Notes under the pieces: model-generated | What the model was told of the DNA's origin: nothing | The model's input: the letters and a program-made list of their open reading frames with translations, nothing else | Databases searched by the model: none | Assembly (NCBI GenBank): GCA_002399565.1 | Contig: DHDW01000030.1 | Location: 27,398-36,737 of the forward strand | Direction of reading: 5' to 3' | Source: Bacteroidales bacterium UBA4866 | GTDB taxonomy: Bacteria; Bacteroidota; Bacteroidia; Bacteroidales; P3 | Length of the DNA: 9,340 nucleotides | Shown here: positions 1 to 6,450 of the stretch, one piece after another | Numbering within the stretch: the stretch's first letter is position 1 | Layout of the letters: each line of letters begins with the position of its first letter | Translations under genes and position numbers: made by a program

Positions 1-44
1 TCATGCCATGAATTCGAGAACATCATGGCATGAATTGGAGATAA
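1..44. repeat. Two-unit 22-bp repeat forming a hairpin, cut by the window edge
   Basis: Positions 1-22 and 23-44 are two copies of a 22-bp unit that match at 18 of 22 positions. Each unit begins with a near-palindrome, tcatgccatga at 1-11 and tcatggcatga at 23-33. These two 11-mers are exact reverse complements, so the region can fold into an 11-bp stem with an 11-nt loop. No T-run follows, which argues against a simple terminator. The 22-bp period is not a multiple of three, so it is unlikely to encode a peptide repeat. It may be the right end of a longer intergenic repeat array lying to the left. Confidence 0.6.
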
Positions 45-49
45 AAGTC

Positions 50-99
50 AAGTTTAAATAGTTCTAAACTTAGTTTCTTTAGATTAAAAAGAAGTTTAG
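50..99. repeat. Overlapping small inverted repeats (alternative hairpins)
   Basis: The word aagttta at 50-56 can pair with taaactt at 65-71 (7 bp, 8-nt loop). The same right arm, extended as ctaaactt at 64-71, can instead pair with aagtttag at 92-99 (8 bp, 20-nt loop). The two hairpins exclude each other. The stems are AT-rich and therefore weak, and no clear U-tract follows. The rest of the gene-free stretch to 315 shows only the metG promoter candidate and an AT-rich leader. Confidence 0.35.
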
Positions 100-214
100 C
101 AAGTTTTAATTAAGGCTTTCTTTATACAATCAAATATCTTTTCCTTTAAATTTGGATATATAAGTCTATTCCAACTCATTTTGAGACATTTTTTAATTAT
201 TTCTATTATTTTAC

Positions 215-223
215 TACCTTTGC
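215..223 (+). promoter_or_regulatory. Probable metG promoter, -7 box
   Basis: TACCTTTGC at 215-223 matches the Bacteroidota -7 consensus TAnnTTTG. No clear TTG lies about 19 nt upstream, only a T-run near 190-194, so the -33 element is weak. Transcription would start near 230 and leave a leader of roughly 85 nt before the metG ATG. I see no riboswitch or T-box in that leader. Confidence 0.45.
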
Positions 224-315
224 AACTTGATTTTTCCTTTAAACATAATTTATAAATAAACATTCCTTCGCTTTTTTGTTGAAGAAATAAATAAGAAGAA
301 AAAACAAAATAATTT

Positions 316-2370
316 ATGACATACACAGATAAAGAAAAGAAATTTAAACGTTTTAACGTAACAACTGCTCTTCCTTATGCAAATGGAGGAGTTCATATTG
401 GACATTTGGCTGGAGTTTATGTTCCTGCAGATATTTATGTACGTTATCTTCGTTTGATGCAGGAGGATGTAATTTTTATTGGAGGAAGTGATGAACATGG
501 TGTGCCAATTACAATTAAGGCAAAGAAAGAAGGTGTTACGCCTCAAGATATTGTTGATAGATACCATAATATAATTAAGAAATCATTTGAAGAATTTGGA
601 ATTACCTACGATATCTATTCACGCACCTCATCACAAACTCATCACAAAACCTCATCTGAATTCTTTAATAAACTTTACAATGAAGGAAAGTTTATTGAAA
701 AGACTTCAGAACAATATTATGATGAGGAAGCTAAAGCTTTTTTAGCAGATAGATACATAACAGGCACTTGTCCTCATTGTAGAAATGAGAAAGCTTATGG
801 CGATCAGTGTGAAGCCTGCGGAACAAGTTTAAATGCAACCGATTTAATCAATCCTCAATCAACCCTAAGTGGAGCAAAGCCAGTTTTGAAAGAAACCAAA
901 CATTGGTTTTTACCACTTAATGACTATGAAGCTTTCCTTAGAGAATGGATATTGGAAAACCACAAAGAATGGAAGCCTAATGTTTATGGACAATGCAAAA
1001 GCTGGATAGAACAAGGACTTCAACCAAGAGCCGTTACAAGAGATCTGGACTGGGGAGTAAAAGTTCCAATTGAAGGAGCTGAAGGAAAGGTTTTATATGT
1101 TTGGTTTGATGCTCCAATAGGATATATTTCAAACACCATTGAACTACTTCCTAATGATTGGGGAAAATGGTGGAAAGACAAAGAAACTAAGCTTGTACAT
1201 TTTATTGGAAAGGATAATATAGTTTTCCACTGCATTGTTTTCCCTTCAATGCTAAAAGCTGAAGGAAGTTACATATTGCCTGAAAATGTTCCTGCCAATG
1301 AATTCCTTAACCTTGAAGGAGATAAGATATCAACTTCAAGAAACTGGGCTGTTTGGTTAGATGAATACTTGATTGACTTCCCTAACAAACAAGATGTTTT
1401 ACGTTATGTGCTTTGTGCAAATGCTCCTGAGTCAAAAGACAATGACTTTACATGGAAAGATTTTCAAACACGTAATAATAGTGAACTTGTAGCTATTTTG
1501 GGTAACTTCATTAACAGAACAATTGTACTTACTCATAAATATTTTGAAGGTAAAGTTCCAAAACTTAATGCTCTTAACGAATTAGACAAAGCCACCATAG
1601 AAGAAATTAAAACCTATCCTCAAAAGATTGGTACTTTACTGGAGACATACAAATTCCGTGAAGCATTATTTGAAATGATGAATCTGGCACGTTTGGGAAA
1701 TAAGTATTTAACTGAAAACGAACCTTGGAAGACAGTTAAAACAGATATTGAAAGAACTGAAAACTCAATAAATATCAGTCTTCAGATATGTGCTAACCTG
1801 GCTGTATTAATGGAGCCATTCCTTCCTTTCACAGCAAAGAAACTCCAAAAGATGTTAAATTTAAATCCACTGAACTGGTTTGAAGTTGGAAACAGCGATT
1901 TGCTTAATGAAGGACATAAGATTGAAGAAGCAGAACTTTTGTTTGAAAGAATTGAAGACTCTGAAATAGAAAAACAGACAAATAAACTTCTTCAAACAAA
2001 GGAAAGCAACAAAGAAAACAACTATAAGGCAAGTGAGCAAAAAGAGAATATTCAATTTGATGATTTTGCTAAAATGGATATTCGCACTGGAACAATTCTT
2101 GAAGCAGAGAAAGTTCCAAAAACCAAGAAACTTTTGAAACTGAAAATAGACACAGGCATTGACCAGAGAACAATTGTCAGTGGAATTGCAGAATACTTTG
2201 AACCGGAAAAAATTATAGGAACACAGGTTTCTGTTTTGGTTAACCTTGCTCCAAAAGAACTTAAAGGCATTCAATCACAAGGAATGATTTTAATGGCAGA
2301 AGACAAAGACGGAAAATTAGTTTTTGTTTCCCCAAAAGAAAATGTAGTAAACGGAGCTGAAATTAAGTAA
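316..2370 (+). CDS. metG: Methionyl-tRNA synthetase (MetRS), full length
   Basis: Charges tRNA(Met) with methionine using ATP, in the cytoplasm; essential for translation initiation and elongation. The 684 residues are close to the size of E. coli MetRS. The class I signature HIGH is at residues 27-30. A zinc knuckle of form CX2CX9CX2C is at C152, C155, C165 and C168, in the insert domain. The second class I motif reads KISTS (337-341) in place of KMSKS. The helical anticodon-binding domain holds N397 and R401 with the N-x3-R spacing known from E. coli, and W471 in an NEPWK context, which fits CAU anticodon recognition. A Lys/Glu/Asn-rich linker (about 545-578) leads to a C-terminal EMAPII/Trbp111-like OB-fold (about 581-684), which in other MetRS serves dimerisation and tRNA binding. 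The ATG lies 26 codons before HIGH, a normal distance. The ribosome site is weak, as is usual in this phylum. Monocistronic by context. Confidence 0.97.
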   Translation: MTYTDKEKKFKRFNVTTALPYANGGVHIGHLAGVYVPADIYVRYLRLMQEDVIFIGGSDEHGVPITIKAKKEGVTPQDIVDRYHNIIKKSFEEFGITYDIYSRTSSQTHHKTSSEFFNKLYNEGKFIEKTSEQYYDEEAKAFLADRYITGTCPHCRNEKAYGDQCEACGTSLNATDLINPQSTLSGAKPVLKETKHWFLPLNDYEAFLREWILENHKEWKPNVYGQCKSWIEQGLQPRAVTRDLDWGVKVPIEGAEGKVLYVWFDAPIGYISNTIELLPNDWGKWWKDKETKLVHFIGKDNIVFHCIVFPSMLKAEGSYILPENVPANEFLNLEGDKISTSRNWAVWLDEYLIDFPNKQDVLRYVLCANAPESKDNDFTWKDFQTRNNSELVAILGNFINRTIVLTHKYFEGKVPKLNALNELDKATIEEIKTYPQKIGTLLETYKFREALFEMMNLARLGNKYLTENEPWKTVKTDIERTENSINISLQICANLAVLMEPFLPFTAKKLQKMLNLNPLNWFEVGNSDLLNEGHKIEEAELLFERIEDSEIEKQTNKLLQTKESNKENNYKASEQKENIQFDDFAKMDIRTGTILEAEKVPKTKKLLKLKIDTGIDQRTIVSGIAEYFEPEKIIGTQVSVLVNLAPKELKGIQSQGMILMAEDKDGKLVFVSPKENVVNGAEIK

Positions 2371-2395
2371 AAACTAATCTTATACATATGAAATA

Positions 2396-2429
2396 AAACA
2401 AGGGGCAAATTAATATTTGCCCCTTGTTT
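2396..2429. terminator. Strong bidirectional terminator between metG and the lipoprotein operon
   Basis: A perfect 15-bp inverted repeat (2396-2410 with 2415-2429) encloses a TAAT tetraloop, with a GC-rich core GGGGC/GCCCC. On the + strand it is followed by agttttatt; on the minus strand the arm ends in TTT and runs into tttattt. It lies 26 nt after the metG stop and 34 nt beyond the end of the convergent lipoprotein gene, so it can serve both. Confidence 0.9.
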
Positions 2430-2462
2430 AGTTTTATTGAATCACCAACTTCTTTCTAACAT

Positions 2463-3527
2463 TTACAATGTATAAACTTCAGTATAAGAATCAAATGGCC
2501 TTAATTCAAGACGTATTGTTTGACCTTGTTTCCCTCTCAAATGCCCATCCCACCATTTAGAACTAGATACCTTAAGTGAATGAGCTGTACCTAACTTAGA
2601 TTCATATAATTGATACTCAAAAACACAATCAAAAGGAGAATAAGTATTTACATATCCCGACATTCTTCTTTTCGCACCTGCTGCTTTCCATCCGTGCGTA
2701 GTATTTACATATATTCTTGTCTCTGAATTGCCTCGAACATAAAACCAATATGCATTAAACATTTTATATACACCAATACACATAAAAGGATGATTAATCA
2801 CTTGTCCATTATTTAAAAATAATTTTGGAATGCATATATCCATACCAGATAATGTAGATAAACACTCTCCTCCTCCTTCAATTTTTAAATTTGTCATAAC
2901 ATTTTGTTGATCAAGAATTCCTCTTTCTCCATTATGAAATTTATTTAATGTCACAACATCTCCATCTGTAATAGCAATATATCCATCTTTTGTTATTACA
3001 ACAATTGTATCTCCAAATTTAACTTCTCCATATTTATTTAACAATGTAAGCTCTTCCCTTGTAAAAGGGTACTTATTAAAAGGATCCTTTTCTTCTTTTA
3101 ATTCCTTGTCTGCAAGATAAATATTTTCTAGTTGAACATAGACTCTTCTTAAAGAAGTGAATCCTGAAAAATTATTTTCAAATCTTTCATAGATCTCCTG
3201 ATTATTAAAACCATAATCCTCTTCAATTACATAAAAGGTATCGTTTTTAAAATCTTCTTCAAATCGAGAGTAGAATTCTGCATTGTGAGCATCATTATTT
3301 TGGCTCAACAACTCCATTGTAGTTACAAATTCATTACTATTCTCAAATTTAAGCATAGTAATATTTTCTCCTTTATCATTAATGTATGAATAAGTGTCTA
3401 CATTAGATATTCCATACATTTTTGTAGTTTTTGCATTATCTATAATGCCACTTTCTTCTGAACATGAGTAAATAAATATACTCATAATTGTAATTGCTAA
3501 TAAGCAAAGTTGATTAATTTTTTTCAT
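2463..3527 (-). CDS. Putative exported lipoprotein, unknown function (larger of an operon pair)
   Basis: 354 residues. The N-terminus is a lipoprotein signal peptide: K2 and K3, a hydrophobic stretch (about 6-19), then a lipobox ending YSC with the lipidated cysteine at C22. The residues after it, SEES, are acidic and resemble the Bacteroidota lipoprotein export signal that sends lipoproteins to the outer leaflet of the outer membrane. The mature part has an acidic, polar N-terminal half (about 45-165), a GDTIVVITKDGYIAI-type beta segment near 170-190, and a C-terminal half (about 215-354) rich in aromatic and beta-forming residues with four cysteines (C222, C232, C250, C301). The order resembles that of uncharacterised Bacteroidales lipoproteins of DUF4848 type, but this is a loose impression. 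The gene is second in its operon: its ATG lies within the last codons of the upstream gene (14-nt overlap), suggesting translational coupling. No enzymatic motif is recognised. Confidence 0.85.
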   Translation of the reverse strand: MKKINQLCLLAITIMSIFIYSCSEESGIIDNAKTTKMYGISNVDTYSYINDKGENITMLKFENSNEFVTTMELLSQNNDAHNAEFYSRFEEDFKNDTFYVIEEDYGFNNQEIYERFENNFSGFTSLRRVYVQLENIYLADKELKEEKDPFNKYPFTREELTLLNKYGEVKFGDTIVVITKDGYIAITDGDVVTLNKFHNGERGILDQQNVMTNLKIEGGGECLSTLSGMDICIPKLFLNNGQVINHPFMCIGVYKMFNAYWFYVRGNSETRIYVNTTHGWKAAGAKRRMSGYVNTYSPFDCVFEYQLYESKLGTAHSLKVSSSKWWDGHLRGKQGQTIRLELRPFDSYTEVYTL

Positions 3528-4161
3528 ATAATTTTATTTTTTTATTATTATAATCTCCTATCTTCGAGGAGAAATTTATTCCTGCTCTAATGGATCCATA
3601 GGTAAAATACATGTAATCTACATAACCTTCTATCTGACCATTATTTTTAGATTCAAATAACTCAAAAATATTATCTTTGTATTGATTAATATCAAAAAGA
3701 AAATCTTCTCTTGTGCTATAACTTTGGTTTATTGATAAGTCATGAGTTTTTATAGAGGCATAAAACCCATTATTAAGAGAAAAGTCTTGCAATCTCTTTT
3801 CCCATATTTCAAAATAAATCATTGCAGAATCAATATTATCAATATCTTTGTAACTAAACGATGCATCAAAGATTATACTGTCTTTCACCAAAAACATATA
3901 TCCTCTTGTATCTAAAGCATTAGCAAAATCATAAGTATCATCAATATTAAGTTCTCCTGCAGGATAAAAAAAATAAGTATATCCTTTTGCCTTTATTTTA
4001 GGAATTACTATATTGATATTTTGTCCTACATAAGACTTAACTTCATATACTATATCTTGCTTTGATGGTACTGTCATATTATTATTGTCATCATCTTTAC
4101 ATGATACAAATACAAAGAATATAATCAATATAAATACTGATAAATTAAATGTTTTATTCAT
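3514..4161 (-). CDS. Putative surface lipoprotein, unknown function (first gene of an operon pair)
   Basis: 215 residues. The signal peptide has K3, a long hydrophobic run (about 7-19) and a lipobox FVSC with the lipidated cysteine at C21. The following KDDDNNN fits the Bacteroidota lipoprotein export signal (Lys then acidic residues), so outer-membrane surface location is likely but inferred. The mature domain is rich in Asp, Asn, Ile, Tyr and Phe and looks mixed alpha/beta. It ends in a YMYFTYGSIRAGINF-like beta segment. C21 is the only cysteine in the protein, so no disulfide is expected. I recognise no family. It is the promoter-proximal gene and its stop codon (3514-3516) lies inside the start of the next lipoprotein gene, so the two products are probably made together and may act together. 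The coding sequence looks even richer in A and T than metG, by eye only. Confidence 0.82.
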   Translation of the reverse strand: MNKTFNLSVFILIIFFVFVSCKDDDNNNMTVPSKQDIVYEVKSYVGQNINIVIPKIKAKGYTYFFYPAGELNIDDTYDFANALDTRGYMFLVKDSIIFDASFSYKDIDNIDSAMIYFEIWEKRLQDFSLNNGFYASIKTHDLSINQSYSTREDFLFDINQYKDNIFELFESKNNGQIEGYVDYMYFTYGSIRAGINFSSKIGDYNNKKIKLYEKN

Positions 4162-4182
4162 AAATTAATGTTTTAATAAAGT

Positions 4183-4217
4183 GCAAATATACAAACTTAT
4201 TCATTTATAACAAAAAT
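4183..4217 (-). promoter_or_regulatory. Promoter of the lipoprotein operon
   Basis: Read on the minus strand, TTTTTG (4216-4211) is followed after exactly 19 nt by TATATTTGC (4191-4183). This matches both elements and the spacing of the Bacteroidota sigma-ABfr promoter (-33 TTTG, -7 TAnnTTTG). Transcription should start near 4177, giving a leader of only about 15-20 nt before the ATG at 4161. Confidence 0.78.
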
Positions 4218-4363
4218 AAATTCATAATAAATGTTAAATCCAAAATAAATTGTTTACTTTTTTAAATTTCTTGTTGTTCTTATTAGTGTATTAGGAAAAT
4301 AAAAAATTATCTTTTACAAAAGAATTATCCTAAAAACAAATTTTATTAATATTTTAAAAGCCG

Positions 4364-4371
4364 AAAGGAGG
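4364..4371 (+). promoter_or_regulatory. Strong Shine-Dalgarno site of the HU-like gene
   Basis: AAAGGAGG, 8 nt before the ATG at 4380, is close to a full match to the 16S anti-Shine-Dalgarno sequence and fixes this start. None of the other genes here has such a site, and most Bacteroidota genes lack one. A possible -7-like box, TATCTTTT at 4308-4315, lies upstream without a good -33 element. Confidence 0.8.
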
Positions 4372-4379
4372 AATAAAAA

Positions 4380-4811
4380 ATGGCAATAGGTTATGTTATT
4401 CAACTTAAAAAAATAGTTGTAGGTGCTTTCCCGGGCATGAAATTCATTGCTCGTATATTTAGAGAAAAAGCTTCTTCACAAAAAAAGGTGGCAAGAGACA
4501 TTGCTGCTCGTTCTTCTATGAGCGTTGGAGATGTTTTGAATGTATTGCAAACTCTTCAAGAAGTGATTGCTGAATCTCTAAGTGAGGGCAAGCCTATTAA
4601 GCTTGATTTGCTTGGTACGTTTTATCCAACAATTAAGTCTAAGGCAGTTAACACTAAGGAAGAAGCAACTTCTGAGATTATTGAAAAGATTGGAATGCGT
4701 TTTTATCCAACATTAGACCTAAGAGATACTTTGAGTAAAGCTGGTGTTAAGTATATCGATACAAACATTAAGGGTGTTCAATATAAAGACTCTGTTGTGG
4801 AAGAGCCGTAA
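4380..4811 (+). CDS. HU-like DNA-binding protein (Bacteroidota HU/HIG type)
   Basis: 143 residues, longer than classical HU or IHF (about 90-100). The layout matches the HU-like DNA-binding domain widespread in Bacteroidota (PF18291-type). A short beta-rich N-terminal segment (about 1-30) precedes a helical part with KKVARDIAARSSMSVGDVLNVL (about 35-57), where the family's dimerisation helices lie. LDLLGTFYPTIKSKAV (about 75-90) follows, the equivalent of the HU motif GFGTF leading into the DNA-contacting beta arm. The tail (about 120-143) is acidic at its very end. It is expected to bind DNA as a dimer and bend or compact it; sequence specificity is unknown. The gene stands alone with its own leader, strong ribosome site and terminator. 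The strong translation signal suggests high expression, as for a nucleoid protein, but that is inference. Confidence 0.88.
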   Translation: MAIGYVIQLKKIVVGAFPGMKFIARIFREKASSQKKVARDIAARSSMSVGDVLNVLQTLQEVIAESLSEGKPIKLDLLGTFYPTIKSKAVNTKEEATSEIIEKIGMRFYPTLDLRDTLSKAGVKYIDTNIKGVQYKDSVVEEP

Positions 4812-4838
4812 GGTTATTCCCATTAGTTAAATGAAGAC

Positions 4839-4896
4839 AAAAGGAGTTCCTTTTAAATGAAAATGCTATAAAGCATAAGCAAATCCCACTGGATTT
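4839..4896 (+). other. Three small hairpins in the 3' region of the HU-like gene, with a 4-codon reading frame
   Basis: Three perfect short inverted repeats follow each other: 4839-4845 with 4848-4854 (aaaagga/tcctttt), 4863-4867 with 4872-4876 (atgct/agcat), and 4881-4886 with 4891-4896 (aaatcc/ggattt, loop cact). The first hairpin contains AAAGGAG, a Shine-Dalgarno-like word. The ATG at 4857 opens a frame of only four codons (M-K-M-L, stop at 4869-4871). This may be structured 3' UTR or a small RNA processed from it. Nothing proves function. Confidence 0.35.
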
Positions 4897-4909
4897 GGAT
4901 AAAAAATAT

Positions 4910-4950
4910 GAGAGACTATAATTAAAATGGTCTCTCTTTTTTTATTTTTT
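4910..4950 (+). terminator. Rho-independent terminator of the HU-like gene
   Basis: gagagac at 4910-4916 pairs with gtctctc at 4930-4936. The stem extends inward by a G-U, an A-U and a U-A pair and leaves a 7-nt A/T loop. A long T-rich tract (4937-4950) follows at once. It lies about 100 nt after the stop codon. Confidence 0.85.
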
Positions 4951-4976
4951 GTTTAAATATTCTGATTATTGATATG

Positions 4977-5100
4977 AAAAGATGGCATCTTTTGTGCAAA
5001 TAATAACATCTTTTGATGAAATAACAAGAACTTTGATAGTTAAAGACGCTGTTATTTTGTCAAATAATAAGAACTTTTGAGCAAATAACAGCGTCTTTTT
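4977..5100. repeat. Degenerate 21-bp tandem array with embedded hairpins
   Basis: Units of about 21 bp with the shared words CTTTTG and AAATAA start at 4986, 5007, 5050 and 5071. A diverged 22-bp unit at 5028-5049 keeps the register. The first two units both start catcttttg; the units at 4986 and 5050 both end caaataataa or the same minus one base. The left end is an 8-bp palindrome (aaaagatg 4977-4984, catctttt 4986-4993). The array lies between the convergent HU-like and aminotransferase genes and fills most of this gene-free stretch. The identical-looking units have no unrelated spacers, so it is not a CRISPR. Confidence 0.65.
5042..5100. terminator. Long perfect inverted repeat, probable terminator for the convergent genes
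   Basis: A 16-bp perfect inverted repeat (5042-5057 with 5083-5098) is followed inward by a 2x2 internal loop and five more pairs (tcaaa 5060-5064, tttga 5076-5080). On the + strand it ends in cttttt, as in a terminator. It begins 34 nt beyond the stop of the minus-strand aminotransferase gene and is the best terminator candidate for it, although its T-run on that strand is short (TTT). Confidence 0.6.
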
Positions 5101-5133
5101 AATGCCTTGATATAAGTATTGAGGAAAATAAAG

Positions 5134-6327
5134 TTAATTTAAAGTATCTAATGCTTTGAGGATTTTCTCTATTGAAAGGTTTATTTCTTCATAGGTTATT
5201 GTTAAAGGGGGTTTTATGCTTAGGCATCCTTCATTGAAAAGATGTGTTCCTGTTATTATTCCTTCTTCAAAACAACTTACCAAGGCTTTTTGCCAGTTTT
5301 CTTTATTTTTTAATTCTATACAGTTGAAAAGTCCTATCCCCCTAACCTCTTTAATTTGTGGGTGAATTAACTTTGTGCGATATATCTCTCCTTTTGCATC
5401 TGCCTCATCCATCAGGTTTTCTTCAATAATTGTATTTAGGGTTTCAAGGGCTGCAACACAACTTATTGGATGTCCACCAAAGGTTGTTGCATGTCCAATT
5501 AGTGGATGATGATTATTTAGCTTATTCATTATTTCATCTGATGACACAAAGGCTCCAATTGGCATTCCTCCTCCCATTCCTTTTGCAATACAAAGTATAT
5601 CGGGAACAAAGTCATAGTTCATAAAACCAAATAGCTTTCCAGTACGTCCAAATCCTGTTTGTATTTCATCCATAATCAATAATGCTCCCACCTGCTGACA
5701 TCTTGCTTTAAGTTTTTTGAGGAAGTTATTCTTTGGAAGTATTACTCCTGCTCCTGCTTGAATGGTTTCAGCAACAACACAACAAGTTTTATCTGTTATC
5801 TTTTGAAGATCTTCTTCATTGTTAAATTCTATCTGTCTGCAATCAGGAAGTAGTGGACGAAACTTTAGGGTATATCTTTCATCGCTCAAAAGGCTTACTG
5901 CTCCAATTGTTGAGCCATGATAGGAGTCTTTGAAAGATATTATTTCTGCTCTTTGATTATAAAGTCTGGCTGTTTTTATTGCTCCTTCAATTGCTTCAGA
6001 GCCTGAGTTTACATAAAATATCTGGTTAAAGTTTGAAGGCAAAACACTCATCAATCGCTTTGCATATTCGAGTTGTGGACATTGGACAAACTCTCCATAA
6101 ACCATTATATGCATATATTTATCCAGTTGTTCTTTAACCTTTTCCACAACTCTTTTGTTTCTGTGTCCAATATTGCCAACACAAATGCCTGAAAGCATAT
6201 CCATATATTTCTTTCCACTTGTATCCCAAACCCAAATGCCTTCTGCTTTTTCCACATCAATCATTATAGGGTCAATCTCTCCAACTTGAGCCACATATTG
6301 GCGAAATTCATTTAAAGAAGTTTTCAT
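5134..6327 (-). CDS. Class III PLP-dependent aminotransferase, substrate unknown (ArgD/OAT-like fold)
   Basis: 397 residues, the usual length of fold-type I class III aminotransferases; cytoplasmic, no signal peptide. Visible PLP-site residues: NSGSEA (107-112) for the phosphate loop, YHG (136-138) stacking on the ring, E187 and Q190, D220 in MDEIQTGFGRTG contacting the pyridine nitrogen, Schiff-base lysine K249 in IAKGMGGGMPIGAF, and TTFGGHP (281-287). Spacings D220-K249 (29) and E187-D220 (33) equal those of human ornithine aminotransferase. The residues matching that enzyme's substrate-side R180, E235 and R413 are S139, G192 and S370. Acetylornithine or ornithine aminotransferase activity should therefore not be assumed. 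The SYHGST and RPLLP words recall a Bacteroidota clade often labelled 'aspartate aminotransferase family protein'. No arginine- or amino-acid-pathway gene is adjacent. It is transcribed divergently from the thioredoxin-like pair. Confidence 0.9.
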   Translation of the reverse strand: MKTSLNEFRQYVAQVGEIDPIMIDVEKAEGIWVWDTSGKKYMDMLSGICVGNIGHRNKRVVEKVKEQLDKYMHIMVYGEFVQCPQLEYAKRLMSVLPSNFNQIFYVNSGSEAIEGAIKTARLYNQRAEIISFKDSYHGSTIGAVSLLSDERYTLKFRPLLPDCRQIEFNNEEDLQKITDKTCCVVAETIQAGAGVILPKNNFLKKLKARCQQVGALLIMDEIQTGFGRTGKLFGFMNYDFVPDILCIAKGMGGGMPIGAFVSSDEIMNKLNNHHPLIGHATTFGGHPISCVAALETLNTIIEENLMDEADAKGEIYRTKLIHPQIKEVRGIGLFNCIELKNKENWQKALVSCFEEGIITGTHLFNEGCLSIKPPLTITYEEINLSIEKILKALDTLN

Positions 6328-6347
6328 ATTGATAAAATATTATTGGT

Positions 6348-6356
6348 GCAAAATTA
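6348..6356 (-). promoter_or_regulatory. Probable aminotransferase promoter, -7 box
   Basis: Read on the minus strand, TAATTTTGC (6356-6348) matches TAnnTTTG. It lies 20 nt from the ATG at 6327, so the leader would be short. No clear TTG is found 19 nt upstream, which lowers confidence. Confidence 0.5.
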
Positions 6357-6410
6357 GTTATTCTTTACTTAATGTTTACTTTTTTCACTTTTTAATTGTT
6401 ATAAGATTTG

Positions 6411-6419
6411 TATTTTTGC
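6411..6419 (+). promoter_or_regulatory. Probable promoter of the thioredoxin-like operon, -7 box
   Basis: TATTTTTGC at 6411-6419 matches TAnnTTTG and lies 31 nt before the ATG at 6451. At the expected -33 position there is only a T-run; the nearest TTG (6396-6398) is too close. The box lies back to back with the aminotransferase promoter, about 55 nt apart. Confidence 0.5.
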
Positions 6420-6450
6420 TGCTCAATTTAATAATGGATATTTTTTGTAT

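Noticed and set aside
2..61. Possible C-terminal coding tail reading toward a TAG at 59-61
   Set aside because: The frame is open from the edge, but the 22-bp repeat units fall in different frames, which fits a non-coding repeat better. Without the sequence to the left it cannot be supported.
96..567. Minus-strand open frames across the metG leader and start
   Set aside because: They overlap metG or its promoter, and their translations (runs of Ser, Phe, Ile and Lys) show no domain, signal peptide or start signal.
1861..2274. Open frame of 137 codons on the minus strand inside metG
   Set aside because: It lies wholly antisense to the well-supported C-terminal part of metG. Its Phe/Leu/Cys-rich translation looks like the complement of Lys/Glu-rich coding sequence.
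4308..4315. TATCTTTT as the promoter -7 box of the HU-like gene
   Set aside because: It departs from TAnnTTTG at the final G and has no TTG about 19 nt upstream. In such AT-rich DNA it may be chance, so it is only mentioned with the ribosome site.
4977..5100. 21-bp repeats considered as a CRISPR array
   Set aside because: The units are directly adjacent without unique spacers, too short and too diverged, and there is no cas gene in the window.
5134..6327. Assigning argD or an ornithine aminotransferase name
   Set aside because: The PLP-site residues fit the superfamily, but the substrate-side arginines are absent and no arginine-pathway gene is adjacent.
4251..6385. Shared 13-mer TGTTTACTTTTTT at 4251-4263 and 6373-6385, both upstream of genes
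   Set aside because: It sits at different distances from the predicted promoters, and a T-rich 13-mer is easily found twice by chance in intergenic DNA this AT-rich.
6445..6450. TTG start two codons before the ATG of the first thioredoxin-like gene
   Set aside because: The ATG at 6451 begins a standard MKK signal peptide and is the simpler start; nothing favours the TTG.
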